Below are positions 17,712 through 28,024 of a stretch of 64,000 nt of DNA, piece by piece. The notes under the pieces were generated by a model. It was not told the DNA's origin and searched no databases. It worked only from the letters and a program-made list of their open reading frames with translations. How positions within the stretch are numbered: position 1 is the first letter of the stretch; each line of letters starts with the position of its first letter. Origin of the DNA: Pseudomonas sp. R76 (GTDB lineage: Bacteria > Pseudomonadota > Gammaproteobacteria > Pseudomonadales > Pseudomonadaceae); contig NZ_CP019428.1 in NCBI RefSeq assembly GCF_009834565.1, positions 6,510,001-6,574,000 of the forward strand, written 5' to 3'. A program made the translations under genes and the position numbers.

Positions 17712-19106
17712 ATGAGCACCGACAAGACCAACCAGTCCTGGGGCGGCCGCTTCAGTGAACCCGTCGACGCCTTCGTCGCGCGCTTCACCGCCTCCGTCAC
17801 TTTCGACCAGCGCCTGTACCGCCACGACATCATGGGCTCGATCGCCCACGCCACGATGCTGGCCAAGGTCGGCGTGCTGACCGACGCCGAGCGCGACAGC
17901 ATCATCGATGGCCTGACCACCATTCGCGGTGAGATCGAGGCCGGCACGTTCGACTGGCGCGTCGATCTGGAAGACGTGCACATGAACATCGAGGCGCGCC
18001 TCACCGACCGCATCGGTGTGACCGGCAAGAAACTGCACACCGGTCGCAGCCGTAACGACCAGGTGGCCACCGATATCCGCCTGTGGCTGCGTGACGAAAT
18101 CGACTTGATCCTGGGCGAAATCACGCGCCTGCAAAAAGGTTTGCTGGAGCAAGCCGAGCGTGAGTCCGGCACCATCATGCCCGGCTTCACCCACCTGCAA
18201 ACCGCACAGCCTGTGACGTTCGGCCACCACCTGCTGGCCTGGTTCGAAATGCTCAGCCGCGACTACGATCGCCTGGTGGATTGCCGCAAGCGCGCCAACC
18301 GCATGCCGCTGGGCAGCGCTGCGCTGGCCGGCACCACTTACCCGATCGACCGCGAGTACACCGCACAACTGCTGGGTTTCGACGCGGTGGGCGGCAACTC
18401 CCTGGACGGCGTGTCGGACCGTGACTTCGCCATCGAATTCTGCGCCGCGGCCAGCATCGCGATGATGCACTTGTCGCGCTTCTCCGAAGAGCTGGTGCTG
18501 TGGACCAGTGCGCAGTTCCAGTTCATCGACCTGCCGGACCGCTTCTGCACCGGCAGCTCGATCATGCCGCAAAAGAAAAACCCCGACGTGCCCGAGCTGG
18601 TACGTGGCAAAAGCGGCCGCGTGTTCGGCGCGCTGATGGGCCTGCTGACCTTGATGAAGGGCCAACCGCTGGCCTACAACAAGGACAACCAGGAAGACAA
18701 AGAGCCGCTGTTCGACGCCGCCGACACGCTGCGTGATTCGCTGCGTGCGTTTGCCGACATGATCCCGGCGATCAAGCCCAAGCACGCGATCATGCGTGAA
18801 GCGGCGCTGCGCGGGTTCTCCACCGCGACCGACCTGGCGGACTACCTGGTGCGCCGTGGCCTGCCGTTCCGTGATTGCCACGAAATCGTCGGCCATGCCG
18901 TGAAGTACGGCGTAGAGACCGGCAAGGACCTGGCGGAAATGAGCCTGGAAGAACTGCGCCAGTTCAGCGACCAGATTGAGCAGGACGTATTCGCCGTGCT
19001 GACCCTGGAAGGCTCGGTAAATGCCCGCAACCACGTGGGCGGCACTGCGCCGGCGCAGGTCAAGGCAGCCGTGGTGCGTGGCCAGGAACTGCTCGCCAGC
19101 CGCTAA
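17712..19106 (+). CDS. argH: argininosuccinate lyase
   Basis: 464 residues, full length. Signature [11 protein letters not shown] of the fumarase/ASL superfamily, plus [12 protein letters not shown] and [16 protein letters not shown]. Splits argininosuccinate into arginine and fumarate, last step of arginine synthesis. Divergent from algR as in other pseudomonads. The sequence 17550-17711 before it holds its promoter region but nothing I can define. Confidence 0.97.
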   Translation: MSTDKTNQSWGGRFSEPVDAFVARFTASVTFDQRLYRHDIMGSIAHATMLAKVGVLTDAERDSIIDGLTTIRGEIEAGTFDWRVDLEDVHMNIEARLTDRIGVTGKKLHTGRSRNDQVATDIRLWLRDEIDLILGEITRLQKGLLEQAERESGTIMPGFTHLQTAQPVTFGHHLLAWFEMLSRDYDRLVDCRKRANRMPLGSAALAGTTYPIDREYTAQLLGFDAVGGNSLDGVSDRDFAIEFCAAASIAMMHLSRFSEELVLWTSAQFQFIDLPDRFCTGSSIMPQKKNPDVPELVRGKSGRVFGALMGLLTLMKGQPLAYNKDNQEDKEPLFDAADTLRDSLRAFADMIPAIKPKHAIMREAALRGFSTATDLADYLVRRGLPFRDCHEIVGHAVKYGVETGKDLAEMSLEELRQFSDQIEQDVFAVLTLEGSVNARNHVGGTAPAQVKAAVVRGQELLASR

Positions 19107-19116
19107 AGGCTAAAAG

Positions 19117-19190
19117 CATCGCAGGCAAGCCAGCTCCCACACTTGAATGGGTTCACCCTTCAAAATGTGGGAGCTGGCTTGCCTGCGATG
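19117..19190. repeat. REP inverted pair (REPIN)
   Basis: Perfect 25-bp inverted arms 19117-19141 and 19166-19190 with the GGGAGCTGGCTTGCCTGCGA core; the short spacer continues the stem (TTGAA/TTCAA, GGG/CCC). It lies between the convergent argH and GST genes and could end both transcripts. Confidence 0.9.
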
Positions 19191-19213
19191 GCGTCATCCC
19201 AGCCGCCAAATTT

Positions 19214-19873
19214 CTACTTCTTGGCCGCAATCATCGCCATAAACGCCGGCATCGCTGCCTCCCTGTCCGCCGCAACCCTCTTGGCGTTAGGCATCTCGTG
19301 CAAGCGCTCCAGCAACGCTTTGGCCTTCGGCAAATCTGCCAGCAAATCCAGGCCAAACAGCTTCTCGCCCACTGCACAGGCGAGGTTCACGCTGTACATG
19401 AAATACAGATCGGCAATCGTAAAGTTCTCCCCCGCCACGTACGGCGCAAACTGGCCGTGTCGCCCCAAAGAACCTATCCCCAACAGCAACTCGGCCTTGG
19501 ATTTTTCCTTGATCGCCTCCGGCACCGGCATTGCGAAGAACGCCTCGGCGAAACACGCGCGGGCGGGCAGTTCGATGTACAGCTCGATCTCCCTGCACAG
19601 CGCCAGTACCTGCGCACGCTGGAAAGGCTCGGCGGGCAGCAGTGACGGGCCTTCCTGGGTGTGTTCGAGGTACTCAAGGATCACGCTGGTTTCGTTGATA
19701 AACCCTTGTTTGACGCCCAGCACCGGCACTTTGCCGCGCGGGCTGACGGCCAGGGCTTCCGGGGTCTGGCCTGCATAAAACGGCACCTCTTCAAACGGCA
19801 AACCTTTCTCCAGCAGCGCCAGTTTGACCATGTTGTAGTAGTTGCTGACCGAAAATCCGTAAAGCTTGAGCAT
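19214..19873 (-). CDS. glutathione S-transferase family protein
   Basis: 219 residues. Thioredoxin-like N-domain (LKLYGFSVSNYYNMVKLAL; SPRGKVPVL; INETSVILEYL) followed by the helical C-domain with NFTIADLY. A cytosolic glutathione-dependent enzyme; class and substrate cannot be set from sequence. Monocistronic. Confidence 0.88.
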   Translation of the reverse strand: MLKLYGFSVSNYYNMVKLALLEKGLPFEEVPFYAGQTPEALAVSPRGKVPVLGVKQGFINETSVILEYLEHTQEGPSLLPAEPFQRAQVLALCREIELYIELPARACFAEAFFAMPVPEAIKEKSKAELLLGIGSLGRHGQFAPYVAGENFTIADLYFMYSVNLACAVGEKLFGLDLLADLPKAKALLERLHEMPNAKRVAADREAAMPAFMAMIAAKK

Positions 19874-20000
19874 CGCGAATGCCTCCAGGCCGGGTGTGGG
19901 GTTGGCTGCAGAAGTTATAGAGCGTCGAACCCGACCTGACCAGCAGCATCACCCGCCTGAATGGGCGTAGACTGGCGCCCTTTCCTTGAGGAGCCCCGCC

Positions 20001-20285
20001 ATGAGCGAGCCAACCGATATCGACAACGACGAAGAAGAGTTCACTGAAAGTACGCTGACCCAGGCCATCGAAAACCAGATCGAAAGCGACAACCCGCCTG
20101 CGGCCAAGGCCACCTACAACAAGCTGACCCTGGTCGGTTATGAGCGCGACGACATTTTGAACCTCATGGCCCACGTGCTGGCCGTGGAGATCGACAAAAT
20201 GCTCGAAGAAGACCGCGCATTCGATACCGAATGGTACGAAACCGCACTGCGGGCACTGCCCGAGCTGCCGCCCGAAAACGACTGA
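20001..20285 (+). CDS. conserved small acidic hypothetical protein
   Basis: 94 residues from ATG 20001 with a good GAGGAG ribosome site. Very acidic N-terminus (DIDNDEEEFTE) and C-terminus, with a helical middle. No motif recognised. It occupies the place of a conserved pseudomonad hypothetical gene between argH and cyaA. Confidence 0.7.
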   Translation: MSEPTDIDNDEEEFTESTLTQAIENQIESDNPPAAKATYNKLTLVGYERDDILNLMAHVLAVEIDKMLEEDRAFDTEWYETALRALPELPPEND

Positions 20286-20436
20286 ATCCAGTACCTTTGT
20301 GGCCTGGAGGCCTGCTTCCTCGCCACAAACCTGCGCCATATCAAGACCCACGACTTTCTCACTGGACAGCCCGGCAAAGTGCGTTCACCTTATGCCCTGC
20401 TAGCCTCTAATAAATTTTAGAAAGTCTGGAGTCCTT

Positions 20437-20691
20437 ATGTCGTATACCCCTGAGTTGGTTGCCGAACTGGAAATCCTTGTACTCTTTCCCTTGGACAGCA
20501 CCAAGGAAGGTCTGAAAGTCCACCAGACCGCCGCCCCCACTGCCATCGCCGCTGCCAAGCGCCTCCATGCGAAAGGCCTTATCGACCAGCCAGACGGGGG
20601 CTACCTGACCAGCCTTGGCCGTGACGCTGCCGAGCAAGCCCAAACCCTGCTGACCATCCTGACCACCGCCACCACCAAAGAAGCTGCCTGA
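20437..20691 (+). CDS. TIGR02647 family protein
   Basis: 84 residues starting MSYTPELVAELEILVLFPLD. Small winged-helix-like sequence (KVHQTAAPTAIAAAKRLHAKGLI ... GGYLTSLGRDAAE) of the TIGR02647 family, specific to pseudomonads and relatives; resembles a DNA-binding wing but its function is unknown. Ribosome site GGAG at good spacing. Confidence 0.8.
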   Translation: MSYTPELVAELEILVLFPLDSTKEGLKVHQTAAPTAIAAAKRLHAKGLIDQPDGGYLTSLGRDAAEQAQTLLTILTTATTKEAA

Positions 20692-20859
20692 CACCTGATC
20701 CCGCCCATGGAGTCCGCCTTCTGCGGATTCCGAGGGCGTTGCTGTGGAAGACACAAAATTCTGACGTCAATAACCCTTTCCCTCTAAACCTCCTACGCTT
20801 CTGGCTGTAAACTCCTACACGGCCGCCCACGTCGGGCTCTGCGAGCCAACGACCTAGAA

Positions 20860-23700
20860 ATGACCCGCACCCACGAAATCCGCCCCGACCTGGACGAAGG
20901 CATCGACCGCAAGGTGCTGGCCCAGCTGCGCGCGCGGTTCATGGCCCTCAATGCAGGCCGCATGGCCCGGGCCGTCGAGGGGCTGACGCCTCGCCAGCAA
21001 AGCGTGCTGACCCTGTTGCCGCTGTTTTTCCACGTCAATCACCCGCTGCTGCCAGGTTACGTCTCGGGCAGTACGCCCGCAGGCCTGTCGAACTTCGAGC
21101 CCGACGCCCAGGCGCTTACCGAAGCCCAGCGCCTGACCCGCTCATTCTCCTACAAGCCACGTCATGGCAACCCACCCCGGCCGATCCACGGCCTGTTCCT
21201 GATGGGCAGCCTCGGCACCCTGGCCCAAGCGGATCAGAGCGACATGGACGTGTGGGTGTGCCACGCGCCGGACCTTGGCGACACCGAACTGGCCGAGCTG
21301 CGCAAAAAGTGCCAGTTGCTGGAAGCCTGGGCCTTGACCATGGGCGCCGAGGCGCACTTTTTCCTGATCGAGCCGACGCGCTTTGTACTCGGTGAGCGCG
21401 ACACGCAACTGAGCTCCGACGACTGCGGCACCACCCAGCATTATTTGTTACTGGATGAGTTCTACCGCACCGCCATCTGGCTGGCCGGGCGCTCGCCGAT
21501 TTGGTGGCTGGTGCCGGTGTACGAAGAAACCCGCTACGCCGAATTCACCCACACGCTGATTTCCAAGCGTTTTATCCGCGCTGATGAAACCCTGGACCTG
21601 GGCCACCTGGCTCACATTCCGCCAGGCGAGTTCATCGGCGCCGGGCTGTGGCAACTGTTCAAGGGCATCGAGTCGCCTTACAAATCGGTGCTCAAGCTGC
21701 TGCTGACTGAGGTCTACGCCAGCGAACACCCGAATGTGCATTGCCTGAGCCTGCGCTTCAAGCGTGCGGTGTTTGCCAACCAGATGGACCTGGATGAGCT
21801 GGACCCGTACATCGTGGTCTACCGCCGCATCGAGGAATACCTCAAGGCGCGCAACGAGCCGGAACGCCTGGAACTTGTAAGGCGCGCGCTGTACCTGAAG
21901 GTCAACCGCAAGCTCAGCGCCGGCCAACGCGGCACAAGCTGGCAGCGATTATTGCTGGAACGCCTGGCCCATGAATGGGGCTGGGACCAACGCCAACTGG
22001 CCTTGCTGGACAGCCGCAGCCAGTGGAAAGTGCGCCAGGTCGCCTCCGAGCGCCGCGCACTGGTCAATGAGCTCAATTACAGCTATCGCTTCCTCACTCA
22101 GTTCGCCCGCACCGAGCAGACCGTCAGCCTGATCAACAAACGCGATCTCAACGTGCTCGGCCGTCGCCTGTATGCGGCGTTCGAACGCAAGGCCGGCAAG
22201 GTCGAGTTCATCAACCCCGGCATCGCCCCGGATTTGGCCGAAGACACCCTGACCCTGGTGCAATCGCCCAACCGCAAAGAGCCCGGCCAACACCATTGGG
22301 GCCTGTACAACGGCAACCTCACGGCGCTGGAGTGGGAGCACTTCGCACCGATCAAGCGCAGCCGCGACCTGTTGGAAATGCTCACCTGGTGCCACCGCAA
22401 CGGCGTGATCGACAGCAGCACTCGCCTGGCACTGCACCCGGGCGTCAGCGACATGACCGAATTCGAACTGTTCAACCTGCTGGGCAGCCTGCAACAGACC
22501 ATCGCCCTGCCCTTGGCCGGCGTCGATGAAGAGCGTTTATTGCGCTCGGCGGTGCCGGAAGAAGTGCTGCTACTGATCAACGTCGGCGTCGACCCGCTCA
22601 AGCATCACCGCGACCTGAATATCCTGATGACCACCGAGCGCACCGACTCCTTGAGCTACGCCGGTGTGCGCGACAACCTGGTTTTGACCCTGGATCAGGT
22701 CACGCTCAACAGTTGGAACGAGGTGCTGGTCAGCCGCTACGACGGCTCCCACGCGCTGCTCGATTGCCTGCGCGACTACCTCAACCAGTTACCGCCGGAC
22801 CACTTGCCACGCCTGCGGGTGCGTTGTTTCTGTCACAACCGTGCGCAGTTCATTGCCCAGCGCGTAGAGGAAATCTTCGACACTGCGCAGAACCTGCTGC
22901 TGGGCCAGGGCAATCACCGCTACTTGCTGCAGGTGCAGCAGCACTACCACGTGATGGAACTGATGCCGGGCCAGGCCACCCATGTGTCACTGCCGACCCA
23001 GGATGCGCTGATCGCCTACCTCAGTGAAGAACTGGCCAGCTACAGCCCGCTGCACCTGGACGCCATGGCCCTGGAAGACCACGACCTCGCGCTGCTGTTG
23101 CCCATGGGCCTGGCCGATTGTGTGCAGGTGTTCTACCGCGTCAATGAAGGCTTCGCCGAGTTGTATGTGCTGGATGAATTCAACGCGCTGTGGCAGCAAC
23201 GCTTGCCATTCCATGACGAACAAAGCCTGTTGGCGCCCTTGCAGCGTTTTCTGCAGTCGATCATCTACCGCCGCGAAGCGCTCTCGCCGCTGGACACGCA
23301 CCAGCCGTTGGGCGAAGTGCAAACCTTGTATTACCAACTGTTGCCCTCCGGCAGCCATCGCGCACGTGGCATCGAGCCACGGCCAGCCCCTCAGAATCCC
23401 GCCAACAAGCCGTTTTATGACGTGCAGGCGATTATCGGCAAGGCCGCGCCCGGCCAGGTCGGCATCACGCTGTACTGTAATCAACGGGAGTTTTCAGAGT
23501 TGGAGTTCGGCGACCAACTGTTTGCAGTGGTCGCCCAGGAAATCGTCGGGCAGCGCCGGGAAACCGAGCGCTACCGCTGCTACATCACCGACCTGGACCT
23601 GTCCGGCCTGCTCGGTGATGTGCAAAGCCCGAGCAACTTGTACCTGCGCTACAAGGCCGAGCTGGAGTTGTCACTGAATGCGGCGCTGAGCCAGATTTAG
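20860..23700 (+). CDS. cyaA: class I adenylate cyclase
   Basis: 946 residues, with the N-terminal nucleotidyltransferase domain (GLFLMGSLGTLAQADQSDMD, where GS and DxD bind metal and ATP) and a long C-terminal regulatory region. Makes cAMP for Vfr/CRP-type regulation. Full length with ATG 20860. Followed by rnk on the other strand with a 4-bp overlap of the stops. Confidence 0.95.
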   Translation: MTRTHEIRPDLDEGIDRKVLAQLRARFMALNAGRMARAVEGLTPRQQSVLTLLPLFFHVNHPLLPGYVSGSTPAGLSNFEPDAQALTEAQRLTRSFSYKPRHGNPPRPIHGLFLMGSLGTLAQADQSDMDVWVCHAPDLGDTELAELRKKCQLLEAWALTMGAEAHFFLIEPTRFVLGERDTQLSSDDCGTTQHYLLLDEFYRTAIWLAGRSPIWWLVPVYEETRYAEFTHTLISKRFIRADETLDLGHLAHIPPGEFIGAGLWQLFKGIESPYKSVLKLLLTEVYASEHPNVHCLSLRFKRAVFANQMDLDELDPYIVVYRRIEEYLKARNEPERLELVRRALYLKVNRKLSAGQRGTSWQRLLLERLAHEWGWDQRQLALLDSRSQWKVRQVASERRALVNELNYSYRFLTQFARTEQTVSLINKRDLNVLGRRLYAAFERKAGKVEFINPGIAPDLAEDTLTLVQSPNRKEPGQHHWGLYNGNLTALEWEHFAPIKRSRDLLEMLTWCHRNGVIDSSTRLALHPGVSDMTEFELFNLLGSLQQTIALPLAGVDEERLLRSAVPEEVLLLINVGVDPLKHHRDLNILMTTERTDSLSYAGVRDNLVLTLDQVTLNSWNEVLVSRYDGSHALLDCLRDYLNQLPPDHLPRLRVRCFCHNRAQFIAQRVEEIFDTAQNLLLGQGNHRYLLQVQQHYHVMELMPGQATHVSLPTQDALIAYLSEELASYSPLHLDAMALEDHDLALLLPMGLADCVQVFYRVNEGFAELYVLDEFNALWQQRLPFHDEQSLLAPLQRFLQSIIYRREALSPLDTHQPLGEVQTLYYQLLPSGSHRARGIEPRPAPQNPANKPFYDVQAIIGKAAPGQVGITLYCNQREFSELEFGDQLFAVVAQEIVGQRRETERYRCYITDLDLSGLLGDVQSPSNLYLRYKAELELSLNAALSQI

Positions 23701-24107
23701 AGCAGGAAGGCGCCGCCATCTTTGGGCTGGCCTTCAACACTGAGCAATTCCAGCTTGAGGGTCTTGCCGCCCGGCGCCGGCCAATCGATGTGCTGGCCCA
23801 CTTGCAGGCCGAGCAATGCGCTGCCCACCGGCGCCAGGATCGAGATCTTGCCTTCGTCGGCATTCGCGTCCTTGGGGTAAACCAGGGTCAGGTGATAGTC
23901 CTTGCCGCTGCCTTGCTCACGGCAATGCACGCGGGAGTTCATGGTCACGACACTTGCAGGCACTTCATCGTGGCCAACTTGATCGGCACGGTCGAGCTCG
24001 GCTTGCAATGCTTCGACGCCGGGAAACTCGTCGCCCAAGCGGTCGATCAGTTGCTCCAGACGCTGCACGTCAAGACGGGTGAGGATGATGGAAGGTGCGG
24101 TGGTCAT
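23697..24107 (-). CDS. rnk: nucleoside diphosphate kinase regulator Rnk
   Basis: 136 residues. N-terminal coiled-coil (TRLDVQRLEQLIDRL) and C-terminal GreA/GreB-like domain (ISILAPVGSALLGLQVGQHIDWPAPGG). Rnk binds RNA polymerase in the secondary channel region and affects Ndk levels and alginate output in Pseudomonas. Convergent with cyaA. Confidence 0.92.
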   Translation of the reverse strand: MTTAPSIILTRLDVQRLEQLIDRLGDEFPGVEALQAELDRADQVGHDEVPASVVTMNSRVHCREQGSGKDYHLTLVYPKDANADEGKISILAPVGSALLGLQVGQHIDWPAPGGKTLKLELLSVEGQPKDGGAFLL

Positions 24108-24143
24108 GATTCAGGCAGACTCCTTTTTTCTGCACAAAAAAGC

Positions 24144-24172
24144 AAAACCCCGCCAGGAAAAGGCGGGGTTCT
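24144..24172 (-). terminator. intrinsic terminator after the cyaY/DUF1289 genes
   Basis: AACCCCGCC and GGCGGGGTT arms (24146-24154, 24162-24170) with a T-rich tract after the stem on the minus strand. It ends the upstream minus-strand transcript before rnk begins. Confidence 0.75.
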
Positions 24173-24238
24173 CACGGACCTCGATGAGTTGAGGTGTACC
24201 CGGACACTACCACAGCGTCACAAATAAACAAGACGACC

Positions 24239-24457
24239 TCAGGCGAGGCTCCGGCGCTGTTCGGCCTCGGCGCAGATCACCCGGCGCCGGGCATCGTCGG
24301 CGGAGCGCCATTCACGGATGTCTTCCACGTGGCGGAAGCAGCCGAGGCAGACTTTTTGCTCGTCCAGGCGACACAAACTGATACAAGGTGACGGCACCGC
24401 CGGGCTGACATTGCTGAACAGCGGCTTGAGCGGGCGTACAGGTGCAGGCTGGGTCAC
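24239..24457 (-). CDS. DUF1289 family protein
   Basis: 72 residues from GTG 24457, two bases after the cyaY stop. Conserved Cys cluster CISLC ... CLGCFR of DUF1289 proteins, likely a small metal site. Function unknown; association with frataxin hints at iron or Fe-S handling (inference). An in-frame TTG six bases upstream overlaps cyaY and is less likely. Confidence 0.8.
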   Translation of the reverse strand: MTQPAPVRPLKPLFSNVSPAVPSPCISLCRLDEQKVCLGCFRHVEDIREWRSADDARRRVICAEAEQRRSLA

Positions 24458-24459
24458 GA

Positions 24460-24792
24460 TCAAATCTCGTCGAAGTCCAGCTCGACGCCGGCTTGTTCTT
24501 GAACCAGGCGTGCGAGCATTTCGCTCAACAGCTCATCGCTGGTATCGCACTGCCAATTGTTGTCTTCTTCGTTGAAGTCGAAGTGAAAACCACCCGAACG
24601 CGCCGCCAGCCACAACTGACGCAGCGGCTCCTGGCGGCTGAAGATCAGTTGGGTGCCGTTTTCAAACTTGACGGTCAGCACGCCGGCCGAGTTTTCCAGG
24701 TCCACGTCCAGGCCGCTGTCGTCGAAAATATCTTCCAGCGCCTGCTGGGTCGAATCCACCAGGTCGTGAAAACGGGCTTCGGTCAAACTCAT
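24460..24792 (-). CDS. cyaY: frataxin-like iron donor CyaY
   Basis: 110 residues, complete. Acidic first helix (FHDLVDSTQQALEDIFDDSGLDVD), then the beta-sheet with FENGTQLIFSRQEPLRQLWLAA, the frataxin signature region. Binds iron and modulates IscS-dependent Fe-S cluster assembly. Divergent from lptM-lysA; the 238 bp between hold both promoters. Confidence 0.94.
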   Translation of the reverse strand: MSLTEARFHDLVDSTQQALEDIFDDSGLDVDLENSAGVLTVKFENGTQLIFSRQEPLRQLWLAARSGGFHFDFNEEDNNWQCDTSDELLSEMLARLVQEQAGVELDFDEI

Positions 24793-25030
24793 TGTGGCAA
24801 CCTCAAAAGTGTCTGGTTTTGCTCAAGCGCCGCACGATACGGGCGAGCCCCGCTTATTGCAAAGGATACCGAGTTCATTACCGATGGCGGTATGAAATAT
24901 CCACGGCCAGCGTAGCCTGCTTCCCAACCATCTCGGCAAACCCCCGCCGGACGGGTATTCCGGCGCATAGGCAAGCTGGCGGGTGGTCGGTATACTCGGG
25001 CGCAATTAATGCATATTCAAGGATTTCGCC

Positions 25031-25201
25031 ATGAAGCGCCTGATCTCTTCCCTTGCTGCGCTCGTCGCGGTCGCTTGCCTCGTTAGTGCCTGTGGTCAAA
25101 AAGGCCCGCTGTACCTGCCCGATGACAGCAAAGACCCAAATGATCAGGCGCAGTCGTCACAAAAGCCGTCAAAGGCGCACAAGCACGACACCTATCAATA
25201 A
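25031..25201 (+). CDS. lptM: LptM (YifL/LppL) small lipoprotein
   Basis: 56 residues. Signal peptide with lipobox LVSAC, then the family hallmark [10 protein letters not shown] directly after the lipidated Cys, and a disordered Lys/Asp-rich tail. LptM assists disulfide maturation of the LptD/LptE translocon in the outer membrane. Located between cyaY and lysA-dapF as in many gammaproteobacteria; 9 bp before lysA. Confidence 0.9.
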   Translation: MKRLISSLAALVAVACLVSACGQKGPLYLPDDSKDPNDQAQSSQKPSKAHKHDTYQ

Positions 25202-25210
25202 GGGAAACCC

Positions 25211-26458
25211 ATGGACGCTTTTAACTACCGGGACGGCGAGCTGTTCGCGGAAGGCGTGGCGCTGTCCGCAATTGCCGAGCGCTTTGGCACCCCGACTTAC
25301 GTGTACTCACGTGCGCACATCGAAGCCCAATACCGCACCTTTGCCGACGCGCTGGAAGGCACGCCGAGCCTGGTGTGCTACGCCGTCAAGGCCAACTCCA
25401 ACCTGGGTGTACTGAATGTCCTGGCGCGTCTCGGCGCTGGTTTCGACATCGTTTCCCGTGGTGAACTGGAGCGCGTGCTGGCGGCCGGCGGCCAACCTGA
25501 CAAGATCGTATTCTCCGGCGTCGGCAAGAGCCGCGAAGACATGCGCCGCGCCCTCGAAGTGGGCGTGCATTGCTTCAACGTAGAATCCACCGATGAGCTG
25601 GAGCGCCTGCAAGTGGTCGCCGCCGAGATGGGCGTTCGCGCGCCGATCTCCCTGCGCGTCAACCCGGACGTCGATGCCGGCACCCACCCGTACATTTCCA
25701 CCGGCCTTAAAGAGAACAAGTTCGGCATCGCCATTGCCGATGCCGAGGACGTGTACATCCGCGCCGCGCAGTTGCCGAACCTGGAAGTGCTGGGTGTCGA
25801 CTGCCATATCGGCTCGCAACTGACCACCCTGCCACCGTTCCTGGATGCGCTCGACCGCCTGCTGGCGCTGACCGACCGCCTGGGCGAGTGCGGCATCTAC
25901 CTGCAACACATCGATCTGGGTGGTGGCGTGGGTGTGCGTTATCGCGATGAAGAACCGCCGCAGATCGCCGACTACATCCAGGCCGTGCGCGAGCGCACTG
26001 AAGGCCGCGGCCTGACCCTGATGTTCGAGCCGGGCCGCTACATAGTCGCCAACGCCAGCGTGTTACTGACCCAGGTCGAGTACCTCAAGCACACCGAGTA
26101 CAAGGACTTCGCCATCGTCGACGCGGCGATGAACGACCTGATCCGCCCGGCGCTCTACCAGGCCTGGATGGATGTGACTGCCGTCAAGCCACGTGCTGGC
26201 GAAGGCCGTAATTACGACATCGTCGGCCCGATCTGCGAGACCGGTGACTTCCTGGCCAAGGAGCGTCAGCTGGCCCTGGAAGAAGGCGACCTGCTGGCCG
26301 TGCATTCGGCCGGTGCCTACGGGTTTGTCATGAGTTCCAACTACAACACCCGCGGCCGTGCCGCCGAGGTGCTGGTGGACGGTGATCAAGCGTTTGAAGT
26401 GCGTCGCCGCGAGACGGTAGCCGAGTTGTATGCTGGCGAAAGCCTGCTGCCGGAGTAA
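25211..26458 (+). CDS. lysA: diaminopimelate decarboxylase
   Basis: 415 residues. PLP-binding Lys60 in CYAVKAN, GGG motif in HIDLGGGVGV, active-site Cys in GPICETGDFLAK. Decarboxylates meso-diaminopimelate to lysine. Shares an operon with dapF, 3 bp downstream, which makes its substrate. Confidence 0.97.
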   Translation: MDAFNYRDGELFAEGVALSAIAERFGTPTYVYSRAHIEAQYRTFADALEGTPSLVCYAVKANSNLGVLNVLARLGAGFDIVSRGELERVLAAGGQPDKIVFSGVGKSREDMRRALEVGVHCFNVESTDELERLQVVAAEMGVRAPISLRVNPDVDAGTHPYISTGLKENKFGIAIADAEDVYIRAAQLPNLEVLGVDCHIGSQLTTLPPFLDALDRLLALTDRLGECGIYLQHIDLGGGVGVRYRDEEPPQIADYIQAVRERTEGRGLTLMFEPGRYIVANASVLLTQVEYLKHTEYKDFAIVDAAMNDLIRPALYQAWMDVTAVKPRAGEGRNYDIVGPICETGDFLAKERQLALEEGDLLAVHSAGAYGFVMSSNYNTRGRAAEVLVDGDQAFEVRRRETVAELYAGESLLPE

Positions 26459-26461
26459 GCC

Positions 26462-27292
26462 ATGCTGCTGCGTTTTACCAAGATGCACGGGCTGGGCAAT
26501 GACTTTATGGTCCTCGACCTGGTCAGCCAGCACGCGCACATCCTGCCCAAGCACGCCAAACAGTGGGGCGACCGTCACACTGGCATCGGTTTTGACCAGT
26601 TGCTGATCGTCGAGGCGCCGAGCAACCCGGAGGTGGATTTCCGTTACCGGATCTTCAACTCCGATGGTTCCGAAGTGGAACAGTGCGGCAACGGTGCGCG
26701 CTGCTTCGCACGTTTTGTGCTGGACAAACGCCTGACCGCCAAACGCCAGATTCGCGTCGAAACCAAAAGCGGCGTGATCGAACTGGACATCCGCAGCGAT
26801 GGCCAGATCAGCGTGAACATGGGCGCGCCACGCCTGGTGCCGGCGGATATTCCGTTCCAGGCCACCGAGCAGGCGACCCATTACGCGCTGGAGGTTGATG
26901 GCAAGACGGTAGATATCGCGGCCGTGTCGATGGGCAACCCCCACGCCGTTCTGCGGGTCAACGACATCAACAACGCGCCCGTGCATGAACTGGGGCCGAA
27001 AATCGAACATCACCCGCGCTTTCCGGCACGGGTCAATGTGGGCTTCCTGCAGGTGATCGACCGTACCCGCGCGCAACTGCGCGTGTGGGAACGCGGCGCC
27101 GGCGAAACCCAGGCCTGCGGCACCGGCGCTTGCGCTGCGGCCGTGGCCGCGATCAGCCAGGGGTGGATGGATTCGCCGCTGTTGATCGACCTGCCCGGTG
27201 GACGCTTGTCCATCGAATGGGCAGGCCCTGGCCACCCGGTGATGATGACCGGGCCGGCCTCGCGTGTATACGAAGGACAGGTCCGTCTATGA
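26462..27292 (+). CDS. dapF: diaminopimelate epimerase
   Basis: 276 residues. The two catalytic cysteines are Cys75 (QCGNGARC) and Cys219 (ACGTGACA). Converts LL- to meso-diaminopimelate for lysine and peptidoglycan. Same operon as lysA and the DUF484/xerC/HAD genes. Confidence 0.97.
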   Translation: MLLRFTKMHGLGNDFMVLDLVSQHAHILPKHAKQWGDRHTGIGFDQLLIVEAPSNPEVDFRYRIFNSDGSEVEQCGNGARCFARFVLDKRLTAKRQIRVETKSGVIELDIRSDGQISVNMGAPRLVPADIPFQATEQATHYALEVDGKTVDIAAVSMGNPHAVLRVNDINNAPVHELGPKIEHHPRFPARVNVGFLQVIDRTRAQLRVWERGAGETQACGTGACAAAVAAISQGWMDSPLLIDLPGGRLSIEWAGPGHPVMMTGPASRVYEGQVRL

Positions 27293-27305
27293 GTGAGCCA
27301 AGCTA

Positions 27306-28022
27306 ATGACCGATAAGCCTCAAGTACCCGCCCAAGCAAACCCAAGCGAAAGTCTGGAGGCCGCTGCAGTCGCGGCGTACCTTGAGGCTAACCCGGACTT
27401 CTTCGTCGAACACGAAGAGCTGCTGCCGGCCCTGCGCATTCCCCACCAGCGCGGCGACACCGTGTCGCTGGTGGAGCGGCAGATGAAGATCCTGCGTGAG
27501 CGCAATATCGAAATGCGCCACAAGCTCTCGCACCTGATGGACGTCGCCCGCGACAATGACCGCCTGTTCGAGAAAACCCGTCGCCTGATTCTTACCCTGA
27601 TGGACGCTACCAGCCTGGAAGAAACGGTGATCGCCGTGGAAGACAGCCTGCGCCAGGACTTCCAGGTGCCCTTTGTCAGCCTGATCCTGTTCAGCGACAA
27701 CCCAATGCCGGTGGGTCGCTGGGTCAGCGGTGGCGAAGCGCAAACCGCGATTGGCGGCCTGCTCTCTGAAGGCAAGACCATCAGTGGCACCTTGCGCGAG
27801 CATGAGCTGGACTTCCTGTTTGGTGCCGAACAGCGCAAGCAGATCGGCTCGACTGCCGTGGTCGCCCTCAGCTATCAGGGCCTGCACGGCGTACTGGCCA
27901 TCGCCAGTCGTGATCCGCAACACTACAAAAGCTCGGTGGGCACGCTGTTCCTGACCTACATCGCCGAAGTGCTCGGCCGGGTACTGCCGCGCTTCACCAC
28001 CGCCCTGCGCGCGGTGCGCTAG
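27306..28022 (+). CDS. DUF484 family GAF-like protein
   Basis: 238 residues. N-terminal helical segment ([18 protein letters not shown], the DUF484 opening), a coiled-coil, then a GAF-like C-domain. Always found between dapF and xerC in gammaproteobacteria, but its role is unknown. Two bases separate its stop from xerC. Confidence 0.88.
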   Translation: MTDKPQVPAQANPSESLEAAAVAAYLEANPDFFVEHEELLPALRIPHQRGDTVSLVERQMKILRERNIEMRHKLSHLMDVARDNDRLFEKTRRLILTLMDATSLEETVIAVEDSLRQDFQVPFVSLILFSDNPMPVGRWVSGGEAQTAIGGLLSEGKTISGTLREHELDFLFGAEQRKQIGSTAVVALSYQGLHGVLAIASRDPQHYKSSVGTLFLTYIAEVLGRVLPRFTTALRAVR

Positions 28023-28024
28023 CC

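Noticed and set aside
17661..19034. 457-codon minus-strand frame
   Set aside because: Antisense shadow of argH, which carries all family motifs on the plus strand.
26063..27235. 390-codon minus-strand frame over lysA/dapF
   Set aside because: Antisense of two essential, fully conserved genes.
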